64,000 nucleotides of DNA, from NCBI GenBank assembly GCA_965223835.1, contig CBDCXQ010000001.1, forward strand, positions 1,178,001 to 1,242,000. The letters run 5' to 3'. The stretch's first letter is position 1; every line of letters starts with the position of its first letter. Both the position numbers and the translations under genes were made by a program. The notes below the pieces were generated by a model that saw only the letters and a program-made list of their open reading frames with translations, was not told the DNA's origin and made no database searches. Below, piece after piece: positions 48,287 to 57,726 of the stretch. The DNA is from CAVYXZ01 sp965223835. Lineage in GTDB: Bacteria; Chloroflexota; Anaerolineae; Aggregatilineales; Phototrophicaceae.

Positions 48287-51052
48287 CTAGCTGACCGGCT
48301 CCATATCGCGCCAGTTGGAACCAACTTCGGCATTGGCCCGCAGTGGGGCTTTCATCTCGAAGGCGCTTTCCATGATGTCGACTACCAACGCGCTGGTCTG
48401 TTTGATCTCATTTTCAGGCACTTCCAGCACGAATTCATCGTGAACTTGCAGGATCATTTTGGCCTCGGAGCCGCTTTGTTCGAGCGCATTGTACAGGTCA
48501 ATCATGGCTTTCTTCATGATGTCGGCGGCGGTGCCTTGAATCGGCATATTGATAGCGATGCGTTCAGCCTGTTGGACGTCAACGTGTTTGCCCGACCCAG
48601 ATAGCAAGACCGGGAATGTGCGCTTGCGTCCGAACAGGGTCGAAATCGGTCCCTGGCGGGCTTGCTGCTTGGTATTATCCAGGTAGGCCTTGACTCCCGG
48701 TAGCCGGTCGAAATAATCGTCAATGAATTGTCGCGCCTCGGCCAGCGAAAGTTCGCTATCACGCGCTAACCGGAACGCGCCCATGCCATAGATCAAACCA
48801 AAGTTCACCCGTTTGGCAAAGCTACGCTGCTCATACGTGACTTCATCCAGTGGGATGCCGTTGACAGCGGCAGCCGTCGCCGCATGAATATCCTGATCTT
48901 CGGCAAAAGCTTGTAGTAAAGTCGCATCTTCACTGTAGTGGGCCAGCACCCGCAGTTCGATCTGGCTGTAATCAACGCCCAAAAGCAGGGTGCCAGGCGG
49001 TGTCACAAAGGCGCGGCGCACCTCGCGGCCTATTTCAGTTCGAATCGGGATATTCTGTAAATTGGGGTTGCTGCTGCTAATGCGCCCGGTTGCAGTCCCG
49101 GTTTGATTATAGCTGGTATGTACGCGTCCAGTGCGTGAGTTAATCAACTCTGGCAGGGCATCGACATAGGTGCCTTTTAACTTGGTCAATTCGCGGTAAT
49201 CCAGGATGTTCGCAATGATTGGGTGGGCATCCTTCATGTTCTCCAATGTGGCCGCATTGGTTGAATAACCATGGGTGGTCTTTCTGAGGCCCTCGACCGA
49301 TAAATTGAGTTTGCCAAAGAGCACATCATTAAGCTGCTTGGGGCTGTTGATATTGAACTTGCCATAGCCGCCGCTGAGATCATAGATTTCTTGTTCCAAC
49401 GTCGCCAACTGCTCCGCCAGTGAATCACTAAGCTCAGCCAGATAACGCGTATCCAGCACCACACCGTTGCGTTCAATCGACGCAATCACGGGGATCAATG
49501 GCAATTCGACTTCCTGGTAGATGCGCCAATGATCTGCGTCTTCCTGGATTTTGGGCCGCAGGAATTCAACCGCGCGATAGGTAATTGCACCGTCGGCGGC
49601 TGCATAGGGTGCGGCTTTGTTAACCGGAACCTGGGCCATGGTGATCTGTTTTTTGCCCGTCCCCAGTAATTCAGAAATCTCGGTCATTTTGACTGGCGGG
49701 TCCAGCACAAAATTGGCAAGGTTCTTCAAGCCCAGGAATTTGCTGGTTGGGTTGCGCAACCATTCGGCAACCATGCTGTCAAAGCGAACCGGTGTCACAT
49801 CCACACCATAGCGGTGCATCACCACCAGATCATAAGTTGCGTTATGCGCATATTTGGGGATGTTGGGATTAGTTAACGGCGGGCGCAGCGCATCCAGAAC
49901 AGTTTGCATGGGCAACTGTTCGCCTTCTTCGTGGCCTACCGGAACGTAATAGCCAGTCTCCGTGTTCACAGCCAGCGCGATCCCCACGAGATCACAGGCC
50001 ATCTGATCGGTGCCCGTGGTCTCAACATCCCAAACAATGGCCTCGGCTGTGTTTAGCGTTGTCACCAGCGTATCCAGACCGGCCTGATCGCGCACAATGA
50101 TGGTTTCTACGCCAATATCTTCGTCAGCAGGTTCTTCGACCAGCGCCTCTTCTTCAGTCACAGCGAACAGGGGGAGTTGTTCCTGGACATCCAGCCGATC
50201 GGTAAACTGACGAAACTCTAATTCGCGGAAGAGTTCCAGCGGGCGTTGCGCATCGTAATCCTGGGTGACACACCTGTCGAGGTCAAACTCAATCGGTACA
50301 TCCCGCTGGATAAGGGCCAGATTGCGGCTGAGGAAAGCGGATTCTTGACCGGCGATCAATTTCTTTTGGTTCGCGCCTTTGATCGCGTCAATATTGGCAT
50401 AGATGCCATCAATCGTCTCGTAGTCTTGGAGCAGCTTGATGCCAGTTTTCTGGCCGATGCCTTTGACGCCGGGAATATTATCCGAGCTATCACCCATCAA
50501 GCCCTTAAGTTCCACCAGTTGCCAGGGGTTCAGCCCGCCATATTCTTCCTGGAACATCACAACATCATAGACGACATCATTCTGACCCCGACGGGGCAGT
50601 TGCACGTCAACATGGGGCGTGAGCAATTGCAGGATGTCTTTGTCACCGGTGATAATGCGGGATGCAACGCCCTGTTCCTCGGCAAGCTGCACGACGGTGC
50701 CAATGATGTCGTCGGCTTCATAACCATCGAGAGCCAGCACTGGAATATTAAAGGCAGCGACAACCTCCTGAATGCGGTCAAGCTGCGGGCGCAAATCGTC
50801 CGGCATTTTCTCGCGCGTACCCTTGTAATCCGGGAACAAATCCTCGCGTCCGCTGAGACCCCGATCAAAGCTCACCGCCAGATATTTCGGTTGCATATCC
50901 AGCAGAATATCCAGCAGGTTGCGGGTAAAGCCATAGGTCGCATTGGTCGGCTCACCCGCCCGCGTGCTGAAACCTTGTGCCGGTAACGCGAAATACTGGC
51001 GATAGGCCAGCGCGTGGCCGTCAATGATATAAAATTTGGGTCGGGTCGTCAT
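48287..51052 (-). CDS. polA: DNA polymerase I
   Basis: 921 aa with all three domains. Residues 1-290: 5' nuclease (IIDGHALAYR, ALDGYEADDIIGT, GDSSDNIPGVKGIGQKTG). About 318-510: DnaQ-like 3' exonuclease with Asp342 and Glu344 (VWDVETTGTD) kept, so proofreading is possible. C-terminal polymerase: motif A GVDYSQIELRVLAHYS, motif B KRVNFGLIYGMG, motif C QVHDEFVLE. Repair and Okazaki-fragment processing. GAGGC before ATG. Confidence 0.97.
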   Translation of the reverse strand: MTTRPKFYIIDGHALAYRQYFALPAQGFSTRAGEPTNATYGFTRNLLDILLDMQPKYLAVSFDRGLSGREDLFPDYKGTREKMPDDLRPQLDRIQEVVAAFNIPVLALDGYEADDIIGTVVQLAEEQGVASRIITGDKDILQLLTPHVDVQLPRRGQNDVVYDVVMFQEEYGGLNPWQLVELKGLMGDSSDNIPGVKGIGQKTGIKLLQDYETIDGIYANIDAIKGANQKKLIAGQESAFLSRNLALIQRDVPIEFDLDRCVTQDYDAQRPLELFRELEFRQFTDRLDVQEQLPLFAVTEEEALVEEPADEDIGVETIIVRDQAGLDTLVTTLNTAEAIVWDVETTGTDQMACDLVGIALAVNTETGYYVPVGHEEGEQLPMQTVLDALRPPLTNPNIPKYAHNATYDLVVMHRYGVDVTPVRFDSMVAEWLRNPTSKFLGLKNLANFVLDPPVKMTEISELLGTGKKQITMAQVPVNKAAPYAAADGAITYRAVEFLRPKIQEDADHWRIYQEVELPLIPVIASIERNGVVLDTRYLAELSDSLAEQLATLEQEIYDLSGGYGKFNINSPKQLNDVLFGKLNLSVEGLRKTTHGYSTNAATLENMKDAHPIIANILDYRELTKLKGTYVDALPELINSRTGRVHTSYNQTGTATGRISSSNPNLQNIPIRTEIGREVRRAFVTPPGTLLLGVDYSQIELRVLAHYSEDATLLQAFAEDQDIHAATAAAVNGIPLDEVTYEQRSFAKRVNFGLIYGMGAFRLARDSELSLAEARQFIDDYFDRLPGVKAYLDNTKQQARQGPISTLFGRKRTFPVLLSGSGKHVDVQQAERIAINMPIQGTAADIMKKAMIDLYNALEQSGSEAKMILQVHDEFVLEVPENEIKQTSALVVDIMESAFEMKAPLRANAEVGSNWRDMEPVS

Positions 51053-51141
51053 GATGCCTCACTGCAAAAATTGCGAACATGTGAGCGATTATAGCGCACT
51101 TTTGCCGATTGTGCGCGATAGACCAATCTTGCATCTTGCAT

Positions 51142-51170
51142 TTGACAGGGAGCTACCAAAAACTTAATCT
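51142..51170 (+). promoter_or_regulatory. Promoter of the MFS transporter gene
   Basis: Consensus TTGACA (51142-51147) and TAATCT (51165-51170) with exactly 17 nt between; start near 51177, about 30 nt before the ATG. Lies in the divergent polA/MFS spacer. Confidence 0.65.
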
Positions 51171-51207
51171 TAGCATTCGAGATTCTGACCACAAAGGCAA
51201 AATTGTT

Positions 51208-52398
51208 ATGGCTAGCACCGCGCCCGCGCTGGAAACCGAGACCGACGCTGAGGAGTTTCAAACCGGACAAATCCTCACGATTGTTGGCGGTCATTTTGTG
51301 CATGACACGTTTTCTGCCTTTGTGTCGCCACTGTTGCCATTGCTCATCGAGAAATTATCGCTGTCACTGACGTTGGGTGGCTCGTTGGCGGTGTTCATGC
51401 AGCTACCGTCGTTGCTCAGTGTCGTGATTGGCTATCTGGCAGATCGGGTGAGTGTTCGTTATCTGGTGATTTTTGCGCCCGCTGTGACGGCGACGCTCAT
51501 CACCTTGCTGGGTTGGATGCCAACCTACTGGGCAACCGTGATCCTGCTCTTTTCAGTCGGGATTAGTGTTGCGGCCTTCCATGCGCCGGCACCGGCTATG
51601 ATCGCGCATATCGCGGGTCGGCAGGTGGGTAAAGGCATGAGCCTGTTTATGGCCGGGGGCGAACTGGGGCGGGCGGTTGGACCCTTGCTTGTAGGTTTTG
51701 CGCTGACGAACTGGGGAATTGAAGGCATGTGGCGGTTGGCGATCTTCGGGTGGCTGGCGACCGCTATTCTCTACTGGCGGTTGAAAGAAGTTTCGGCCAA
51801 ACGCAAACGTAAGAATAGTGCTGGCTTGCGGTCTATGCTGCCCCAATTTGGCCGTGTCTTCGCCCCGCTGTTCGGGGTGATGCTGCTGCGGGGGGTTCTT
51901 GTGGTGTGCCTGTCGGTGTTCTTGCCAGTCTATCTGGTCGGCGAGGGCTTTACCTTGATCGAAGCGGGTTCCCTGTTGGCGCTCTACGAATTCACCGGGG
52001 TTGGTGGGGCGCTGGTCGGCGGTACGCTGAGTGACCGCATTGGTCGTAAACAAACGATTATCGGTGCGATTATGGCATCATCCTTGCTCATGGTCGGGTT
52101 TCTCAATGTTGAGGGGGTGCTGCTGTTAGTCATGCTGGCGCTGTTGGGCTTTACCTCTTTATCGGTGACACCAGTATTGCAAGCCATCGTACAGGAACAA
52201 TTACCGGGCATTCGCGCCACTGCCAGCGGCATGTTTATCCTCTATGCGTTCATTATCCGGGCGATCAACACCTTCTTGATAGGTATCATCGGCGATAACA
52301 TCAGCCTGAGTGCGGCGTTTGGGGCCAGCGTCGGCATCGCGTTGCTGTCGATTCCGATTGTGTTACTGTTGCCGGCGGCACCTGCCGAATCAGACTAA
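51208..52398 (+). CDS. MFS transporter, fosmidomycin-resistance-like
   Basis: 396 aa from ATG 51208 (AAAGG upstream, downstream of the promoter). About 12 hydrophobic segments; MFS signatures GYLADRVSVRYLVIFAP after helix 2 and GGTLSDRIGRKQT in the second half. N-terminal VGGHFVHDTFSAFVSPLLPL is typical of the Fsr subfamily. Probable drug or small-molecule exporter in the inner membrane. 28 nt before the APH-like gene. Confidence 0.88.
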   Translation: MASTAPALETETDAEEFQTGQILTIVGGHFVHDTFSAFVSPLLPLLIEKLSLSLTLGGSLAVFMQLPSLLSVVIGYLADRVSVRYLVIFAPAVTATLITLLGWMPTYWATVILLFSVGISVAAFHAPAPAMIAHIAGRQVGKGMSLFMAGGELGRAVGPLLVGFALTNWGIEGMWRLAIFGWLATAILYWRLKEVSAKRKRKNSAGLRSMLPQFGRVFAPLFGVMLLRGVLVVCLSVFLPVYLVGEGFTLIEAGSLLALYEFTGVGGALVGGTLSDRIGRKQTIIGAIMASSLLMVGFLNVEGVLLLVMLALLGFTSLSVTPVLQAIVQEQLPGIRATASGMFILYAFIIRAINTFLIGIIGDNISLSAAFGASVGIALLSIPIVLLLPAAPAESD

Positions 52399-52426
52399 TT
52401 CAATGCGTGCATCAGGTTAAAATCAC

Positions 52427-53377
52427 ATGGAACCGAAACGCTTCCTACCGCTTGCTGTCATTAGACAATTGTTCACCGTCCATAGGCTGGAAAGCGTTGT
52501 TACCGTGACTCCCATTCACTCCGGTTTCAGAAACAATCTGCACCTTATAAACGAGAAGTATATTCTGAAAGTCTGCGGTGAAAAAACAAATGAGCAGGAT
52601 TTTGTAAAGGAAGCTTATTTCTATACCTTTTTCAGAGGCAAAATTCCTGTTCCCAATGTGGTAATTTTCGATAATAGCAAGCAGCAAATTCCTTATTTTT
52701 ACATGATTTATGAGCTGATTGCTGGTGATACGCTCTTTTCCCGGTGGTCTACATTTGGAGTAGAAGAAAAAAGGCAGGTTGTTCAGGCATTGGCGAGAAT
52801 TCTAAAAACCATCAATACAACAGATTTCACTGCTTATTCGGCTAAATTCGGCGAGAATACATATATCAATTGGAAAGCAGAACGATTAAACCGGCTCCAC
52901 AGTGCCATAGAAGTTGCCGAGCAAAACGGTTTACTGAACAATGAACTGATCGCGAGAATCGAGCAATATGTTGAAAGGAATTCTGCTGCGCTTGACCAAC
53001 AAAAACTTGGCATAACCTACTGGGACTTGCACTTTGACAATGTACTGGTTGCGGGGACGAACGTTGTGGGCCTACTCGATTTTGAAGGAGTGCGTGTTAT
53101 GTCCATTGACTATGCTTTAGACACCATTAGAAGACTGTCCCACTATCCTGAAATCTATGCACCAGATGACATTGATGAGGAAGTACAAGAGCGCAAAGCC
53201 GAATATCGACCTATTTTTACCTGGTTCAAAACCTGCTATCCCGAACTCTTCGATTTTCAAAAACTCGAGCAACGACTCAACCTTTATTCCATCGAATACG
53301 ATCTCAGGTTGCTTGAACAGTTTCCGAATACACAATCCTTGAAAGACCGACTGCAAACTTATTTGACTGTACGGTGA
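52427..53377 (+). CDS. Aminoglycoside/choline-kinase-like phosphotransferase
   Basis: 316 aa. APH fold: nucleotide lobe with IHSGFRNNLHLIN and YILKVCGE, hinge YFYMIYELI, catalytic loop TYWDLHFDNVLV (Asp in WDLHFDN) and metal site LLDFEGV. Transfers phosphate from ATP to a small molecule; the substrate cannot be told. Clearly AT-richer than its neighbours, with Lys/Asn/Ile-rich protein, suggesting recent transfer. Confidence 0.85.
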   Translation: MEPKRFLPLAVIRQLFTVHRLESVVTVTPIHSGFRNNLHLINEKYILKVCGEKTNEQDFVKEAYFYTFFRGKIPVPNVVIFDNSKQQIPYFYMIYELIAGDTLFSRWSTFGVEEKRQVVQALARILKTINTTDFTAYSAKFGENTYINWKAERLNRLHSAIEVAEQNGLLNNELIARIEQYVERNSAALDQQKLGITYWDLHFDNVLVAGTNVVGLLDFEGVRVMSIDYALDTIRRLSHYPEIYAPDDIDEEVQERKAEYRPIFTWFKTCYPELFDFQKLEQRLNLYSIEYDLRLLEQFPNTQSLKDRLQTYLTVR

Positions 53378-53400
53378 GTGATATTAAGTATTATGGTGGT

Positions 53401-54399
53401 TTAACCACGTCCCAACAAACGTGCGATTAATTTTGCCAGCCACCCCCGTGTTTCTGCTTCGGTTTCCTGTTCGGCGGCTGCCGCTGCCTTGCGTTGTCGT
53501 TCACGCCGGGCCATCTCGCGAGGTGTGAGCATCGCATCCTTGCCAGCATCGTACTGCGCGAGTGGGTCGTCCTGCGGGTCAAGCCGCACATGGGGCTTCG
53601 TTTGCTTGCGCATCTGACGGGGTGTGAGCAAGTCAGGGTCTGAAGTTGTCTCTGCCGCTGATTGATGCGCTGGTGGTCGTGCCGGGAGGCGGCTGACGAA
53701 ATCAGACAACTCGCTGGTGATCTCCTGCGTTTCGCGGTTACGCAGGCTGGGCACCTCCGTATTGAAATAGCTGACAATATCGACATCAATCTCGTCGTCG
53801 TTCAATCGGGCAATCACATTGGAGTTGGTCCCGAAGGCAAAATACGCCGTGCGCAAACGGGGGTCGGAGAGCGCCGAAATCAGCAGGGCACGCCCATCCT
53901 GGGTGAACGGCACAAAGAGGCGATCTTCGGCTAGGCGTCCGACAAATTCGTTAATTAATTCATCATCGGCGCTCAGGGTTGCTTCCTCTGCCTGGACATC
54001 GGGCCAATTGCGTTCAACCGAGTCGGTGATCGTCAGGGCTTCAATATCGGGCACTTCAGCCGCAATCGCCAGCACCTCATCCTGGCGGGCCAGGAAATGG
54101 GGCACTGCCAGCATGTAATGCCGCAGCAGCGGGCGCTTGACCGCAATGCCCTCCACGATACTGATATTGCGTCCCGCATGGGTGCGGCCACTGTCATAAT
54201 GGCGTAGCAGCAGATTATACTGGCCGATGCCAAAACTATAGAGTGCCGGCCAATTGGGGGTGAGGTCAGCGATATTGTTGACATTGTTCAGCGCACTGGC
54301 GATGGTGCTAATTTCTTTATTCGTCAGCTCTTTAGGCCGAATAAACGCCGTAAAGTCGCGCTTTTGGTTCCGCGTGAACAGAAATGTTTCATAAATCAC
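53401..54399 (-). CDS. GTPase-associated protein (GAP1-N-like)
   Basis: 332 aa, GTG start, 13 nt after the GTPase gene. N-terminal ~150 residues (FLFTRNQKRDF, PALYSFGIGQYNLLLRHYDS, GRNISIVEGIAV) resemble, from memory, the GAP1-N domain found with GTPases in predicted conflict systems. C-terminal 110 residues are a disordered linker with repeated LTPRQM/LTPREM and a basic-amphipathic end (WLAKLIARLLGRG). Likely a partner or regulator of the GTPase. Confidence 0.72.
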   Translation of the reverse strand: MIYETFLFTRNQKRDFTAFIRPKELTNKEISTIASALNNVNNIADLTPNWPALYSFGIGQYNLLLRHYDSGRTHAGRNISIVEGIAVKRPLLRHYMLAVPHFLARQDEVLAIAAEVPDIEALTITDSVERNWPDVQAEEATLSADDELINEFVGRLAEDRLFVPFTQDGRALLISALSDPRLRTAYFAFGTNSNVIARLNDDEIDVDIVSYFNTEVPSLRNRETQEITSELSDFVSRLPARPPAHQSAAETTSDPDLLTPRQMRKQTKPHVRLDPQDDPLAQYDAGKDAMLTPREMARRERQRKAAAAAEQETEAETRGWLAKLIARLLGRG

Positions 54400-54412
54400 G
54401 GCACGGTTATCC

Positions 54413-55444
54413 CTATGAGGGAATCAACGAGCGCATTTTCTTGTTGGCGACCGACGTGACGGCCCGAATTTTGGGTTCCATTTCGGCCAATTTTTCGGCA
54501 ACAGCCTGCCGATCTTCGTGAACTTGCCGGATGGTACGGCCCCGAAGAATCTTGTTGAGCACGTTATTGTTGAGCTTACTCAATCGCGCTTCCAATTCTT
54601 CCTCTTGTTCTTCCATATACAACGCCCCCCGGTCCAATTCATTGCCGATGGCGTAGAGGAAGGGATAGTGGATATTCACCGGTTCTGGTGCGCCATCCAG
54701 ACTCACGGTAGCCAATTCATAGCCAGCGCCGGGGTCAACGACTGATGCATTGCCTTCACCGGCGACTGATACGGGAATCATGGCTGCGGGATACAACCAG
54801 GGGCGCAAACTGCTGACCTGTGACCGCTGTTCTTCAGCGAAGTCAACCACACCGCGGAAGACTTCCCGTGCTTGTTCGAACAATTTCTGATAATTATTTT
54901 CTTTCCACTCTTGTGGGAGAATATCCGCTTTGGTGAGGACAAGGGCGATTGTAATGCCATCGGTCATGCCTTCACCCCGGGCCGCCTCTTTGAATTTGTA
55001 GTTGTTGAGCAGGTTGTAGACATAGGTCGATGAAGTCAGCATCTCGGCTTCAATGCGGGGCCGGGTCGCAATCGTGAAGGCATCGGCGACGATGATTACC
55101 GCGTTGCTTTCCTGAATATCGGCGTGCAGTTGGGCCGCCTCTTCGGATTCATCAGTTGGCACATTAATCGCGCCACCCTGGTAATCAACCCAGCGAAACT
55201 CGGTGATAAATTCGTTATTAAACAGCAGGCTAAAGGTATCTTCGCGGCGGCCCATTGTCGGTGCCGGCCATTTTTTGGCAATGACAAAATCGCGCCAGGG
55301 ATTGAGATATTTGGTTGAGGTATCGGCATCGTCGGCTTCAATCCGAAAACCATCAATGCCCGCCGCCATCTGATACAGGAGCGCCAGTGTAAAGGTCGTT
55401 TTGCCCTGTCCGGTTCCACCAAAAAGCGTGACCTTGAGTGACAT
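54413..55444 (-). CDS. TRAFAC-type GTPase of a GTPase-associated pair
   Basis: 343 aa. P-loop GGTGQGKT at residues 9-16, Walker B region FRWVDYQGG with the switch-II-like Gly pair, and LVLTKAD as the G4 motif for guanine specificity. C-terminal part is helical and coiled (EEQEEELEARLSKLNN, then RQVHEDRQAVAEKLAEME). Related GTPases occur in systems thought to act in conflict or vesicle-like membrane processes. AAGGAA 7 nt before ATG; own promoter upstream. Confidence 0.82.
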   Translation of the reverse strand: MSLKVTLFGGTGQGKTTFTLALLYQMAAGIDGFRIEADDADTSTKYLNPWRDFVIAKKWPAPTMGRREDTFSLLFNNEFITEFRWVDYQGGAINVPTDESEEAAQLHADIQESNAVIIVADAFTIATRPRIEAEMLTSSTYVYNLLNNYKFKEAARGEGMTDGITIALVLTKADILPQEWKENNYQKLFEQAREVFRGVVDFAEEQRSQVSSLRPWLYPAAMIPVSVAGEGNASVVDPGAGYELATVSLDGAPEPVNIHYPFLYAIGNELDRGALYMEEQEEELEARLSKLNNNVLNKILRGRTIRQVHEDRQAVAEKLAEMEPKIRAVTSVANKKMRSLIPS

Positions 55445-55483
55445 GAGTTTTCCTTGCTCGTTAAGCCGGGTAATCTTGGACTA

Positions 55484-55512
55484 AGCGTAGCTGTAGAGGG
55501 GTATACTGTCAA
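55484..55512 (-). promoter_or_regulatory. Promoter of the GTPase pair
   Basis: Minus-strand TTGACA (55507-55512) and TACGCT (55484-55489), 17-nt spacing; start about 33 nt before the ATG. The -10 box is weak. Confidence 0.45.
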
Positions 55513-55614
55513 TACTTGCGGCAAGCTATTTTCATGGATTGTTGAGATCGCGGTTGCATTGACCGATCATCGTGACATACTGGGGCGGTGTATTGCAGTG
55601 AAGGTTGTTCACTC

Positions 55615-56022
55615 ATGCCCGCATTAGATGTCTGTCATCCGCAAGTTGTGCGCGCCCTGGAAAAGACTGGATGGAGCGTCAAACCTGAGCCGTATGTGTT
55701 GCCAATTGATCGGCGACATCGTGTTTACATTGATATTGAAGCCCAACATCCGGCACAAGCTGGAATCATGGTGATCGAAGTCAAGTGTTTTCAAGATCAG
55801 AGTCAGGAAACGGCTGATCTCTATGGGGCGATTGGTCAATATCTCATCTATCGCAATTTATTGACACAACGCGGTTTAGCTGCTTCCTTATATTTGGCGT
55901 TACCTACTCACGCCTATGAGGGTGTTGTGAGACGAATGGCCTTGCCAGTGATTGTCCAGAATAATGTTAAAATGATAGTCATTGATTTAATGAATGAGGT
56001 CATTGTCCAATGGTTGCCATGA
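55615..56022 (+). CDS. xisH: XisH family protein
   Basis: 135 aa from ATG 55615 (AAGG upstream). XisH-like PD-(D/E)XK-fold layout: Asp40 in VYIDIEAQ, then Glu55 and Lys57 in MVIEVKCF, followed by LYGAIGQYLIYRNLL. XisH was named for DNA-excision control in cyanobacterial heterocysts; in other bacteria XisH/XisI pairs are scattered and of unknown role, possibly nuclease-based. Overlaps the xisI-like gene. Confidence 0.85.
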   Translation: MPALDVCHPQVVRALEKTGWSVKPEPYVLPIDRRHRVYIDIEAQHPAQAGIMVIEVKCFQDQSQETADLYGAIGQYLIYRNLLTQRGLAASLYLALPTHAYEGVVRRMALPVIVQNNVKMIVIDLMNEVIVQWLP

Positions 56023-56336
56023 TTAAATCCGATCTCGTGGAAATTACCAGTCGCGAGGTTTGTCGGTATGTCGGTCAAATGCCCGGCGCGCAGATGTATC
56101 CCATTCTTGACGAGGATCGGCAGCATTATGGTGTTGCGATCATTCCCGAAGACGATAGTGAACGTCCCGCCTATTTCGCGGTACTGGCGCGAGTTGTCGG
56201 CGACCTCATTGTGATTGATGAGGATGGTTCTTATGATAAGCCCCTGTATGAAGCCCTAATGGTTAATGGCGGGGTACCAAGAGAACAGATTATTCTGGCC
56301 TATAAAGGCGAAACCGTGCCCGAATCCACCAGCTAG
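56010..56336 (+). CDS. xisI: XisI family protein
   Basis: 108 aa. Matches the XisI pattern: YPILDEDRQHYGVAII, VGDLIVIDEDGSYDKPLYEA and GVPREQIILAYKGE. Partner of XisH. The ATG at 56010 has GAGG 10 nt upstream and overlaps xisH by 13 nt; an ATG at 56019 in an ATGA overlap is an alternative. Stop overlaps that of the convergent next gene by 4 nt. Confidence 0.85.
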   Translation: MVAMIKSDLVEITSREVCRYVGQMPGAQMYPILDEDRQHYGVAIIPEDDSERPAYFAVLARVVGDLIVIDEDGSYDKPLYEALMVNGGVPREQIILAYKGETVPESTS

Positions 56337-56713
56337 CCGATCAGGTTCAGTAATTTTGCACTGGGTTGCAACACGTCCATCTCGGTGAGCAGTCGCGTGC
56401 GTTCTTCGGGGTTGCGCCGACTACGATTCAGACGTTTTTGGAGATAGGAGAGGCGCAGTAGCCAGATCGCACGGTCCACATCGTTTGACTGCCGGATGTA
56501 AAAGCTAATCCAGCCACTTTCTGGCAATATGTGATGTGCCTCGGCCAGTTCCTCTACGATGATTTGCTCACGGATGGCTCGCGTAAACGGAATGTCTACC
56601 ATACCGTTGTTGTGAACGTGCCCGATTTCGATGTTTTCAAGTTTAAATTCCTGCCCGCCAAAACGATGTGGCTCAACTGTCACAAATTCCCACGTTGAAA
56701 TTGCTACCACCAA
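56333..56713 (-). CDS. DUF5519/luciferase-domain-like protein
   Basis: 126 aa, TTG start after an in-frame stop; no ATG available. GGQEFKLENIEIGHVHNNG, DIPFTRAIREQIIVE, AHHILPESGWISFYIR follow the family pattern of short DUF5519 (luciferase-like) proteins, which bind no known cofactor. Function unknown. 17 nt downstream of the phosphatase gene on the same strand. Confidence 0.75.
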   Translation of the reverse strand: MVVAISTWEFVTVEPHRFGGQEFKLENIEIGHVHNNGMVDIPFTRAIREQIIVEELAEAHHILPESGWISFYIRQSNDVDRAIWLLRLSYLQKRLNRSRRNPEERTRLLTEMDVLQPSAKLLNLIG

Positions 56714-56730
56714 TGCTGTTACCTGGTCTT

Positions 56731-57705
56731 TTATGATGATTGCACCTCAATTGCTGCTTGCACCAATTTATCATGGATCAAAGGGTTGGCGACGATCATC
56801 CCCCTGTTTTTCGCCAGTGTTGTGCCCAGGCTAAAATCCAGGCGTGATCCATCCACATCGCTCACCTTGCCGCCTGCTGCTTCAACAATCGCCGTCCCGG
56901 CGGCATGATCCCAGATCATGTGAGGGCGGGTGCTGGTAATGCGAGGTAAACGTAAGTAGAGGTCAGCATCGCCAGCGGCCACCCGGGCATATTTTTCCTG
57001 ACTGTCAATTCGTTCGATTTGGGCCTTACCAATGCCAGCGATGTCGCGGACTTGCGCCATCAGATCCTGGCTGGCATGGGATTTCTCGAAGCTCTCCAAC
57101 GCGATGATGGTCGCCGGGTCGGTGCGTTGCGAGGCCCGTAGTTGGCGGGCTGGTCCGCCTGATAGGGCTTCGGCAAATGACGAGCCATCCTGTGTATAAA
57201 AGATAGCCCCACCGTGTAAATAACCGGGTGCGGCCATGATCCCACCCGTAACTTGCTTTTCGACCAAAATGCCGATGGCGACCACGTATTGGCGCAGCGC
57301 GATAAAGCCTTTCGTCCCATCAATCGGGTCAATAACCCAGGTGCGTTCCGCCTCCCGATCTTGTCCATAATCGAGCCATTGGATCACTTCATCAATCGAG
57401 ATCGTTTCCCCCAGCACATCACCGATTAATCTGGCGATTTCTTGCTGGTCAGCCTCATCAATCAACTCGCTGAACTGTTGGCCGCCTTCTTCAGCGATGA
57501 CTGCATCATCGGGAAAAGCGGCTTGAATCGCCCGGCAGATAATCGCCTGCGCACCATAATCGGCAATTGTCACGGGTTCAGCACCGGTTTTTTGGGCCAC
57601 CGTCTGGTCCGTGTTGAGAAGGGGAACGATATGGCGCGTTTGCACCTCCTGGCACAGGGTTGCCGCCTGACGGGCAGCTTGTAACAGCGGTTGTAAATCG
57701 GTCAT
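56731..57705 (-). CDS. 3'(2'),5'-bisphosphate nucleotidase/inositol phosphatase family (CysQ-like)
   Basis: 324 aa. Metal-dependent phosphatase motifs: Glu72-Glu73-Gly-Gly, VIDPIDGTKGFI with Asp126 and Asp129, and the C-terminal WDHAAGTAIVEAAGG. The GTKGF form favours PAP/PAPS nucleotidases over inositol phosphatases. It would recycle the 3'-phosphoadenosine by-product of sulfation. 21 nt after the YgjP-like gene. Confidence 0.88.
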   Translation of the reverse strand: MTDLQPLLQAARQAATLCQEVQTRHIVPLLNTDQTVAQKTGAEPVTIADYGAQAIICRAIQAAFPDDAVIAEEGGQQFSELIDEADQQEIARLIGDVLGETISIDEVIQWLDYGQDREAERTWVIDPIDGTKGFIALRQYVVAIGILVEKQVTGGIMAAPGYLHGGAIFYTQDGSSFAEALSGGPARQLRASQRTDPATIIALESFEKSHASQDLMAQVRDIAGIGKAQIERIDSQEKYARVAAGDADLYLRLPRITSTRPHMIWDHAAGTAIVEAAGGKVSDVDGSRLDFSLGTTLAKNRGMIVANPLIHDKLVQAAIEVQSS

Positions 57706-57726
57706 TGGGGTTGTCTTTCTGCGCTA

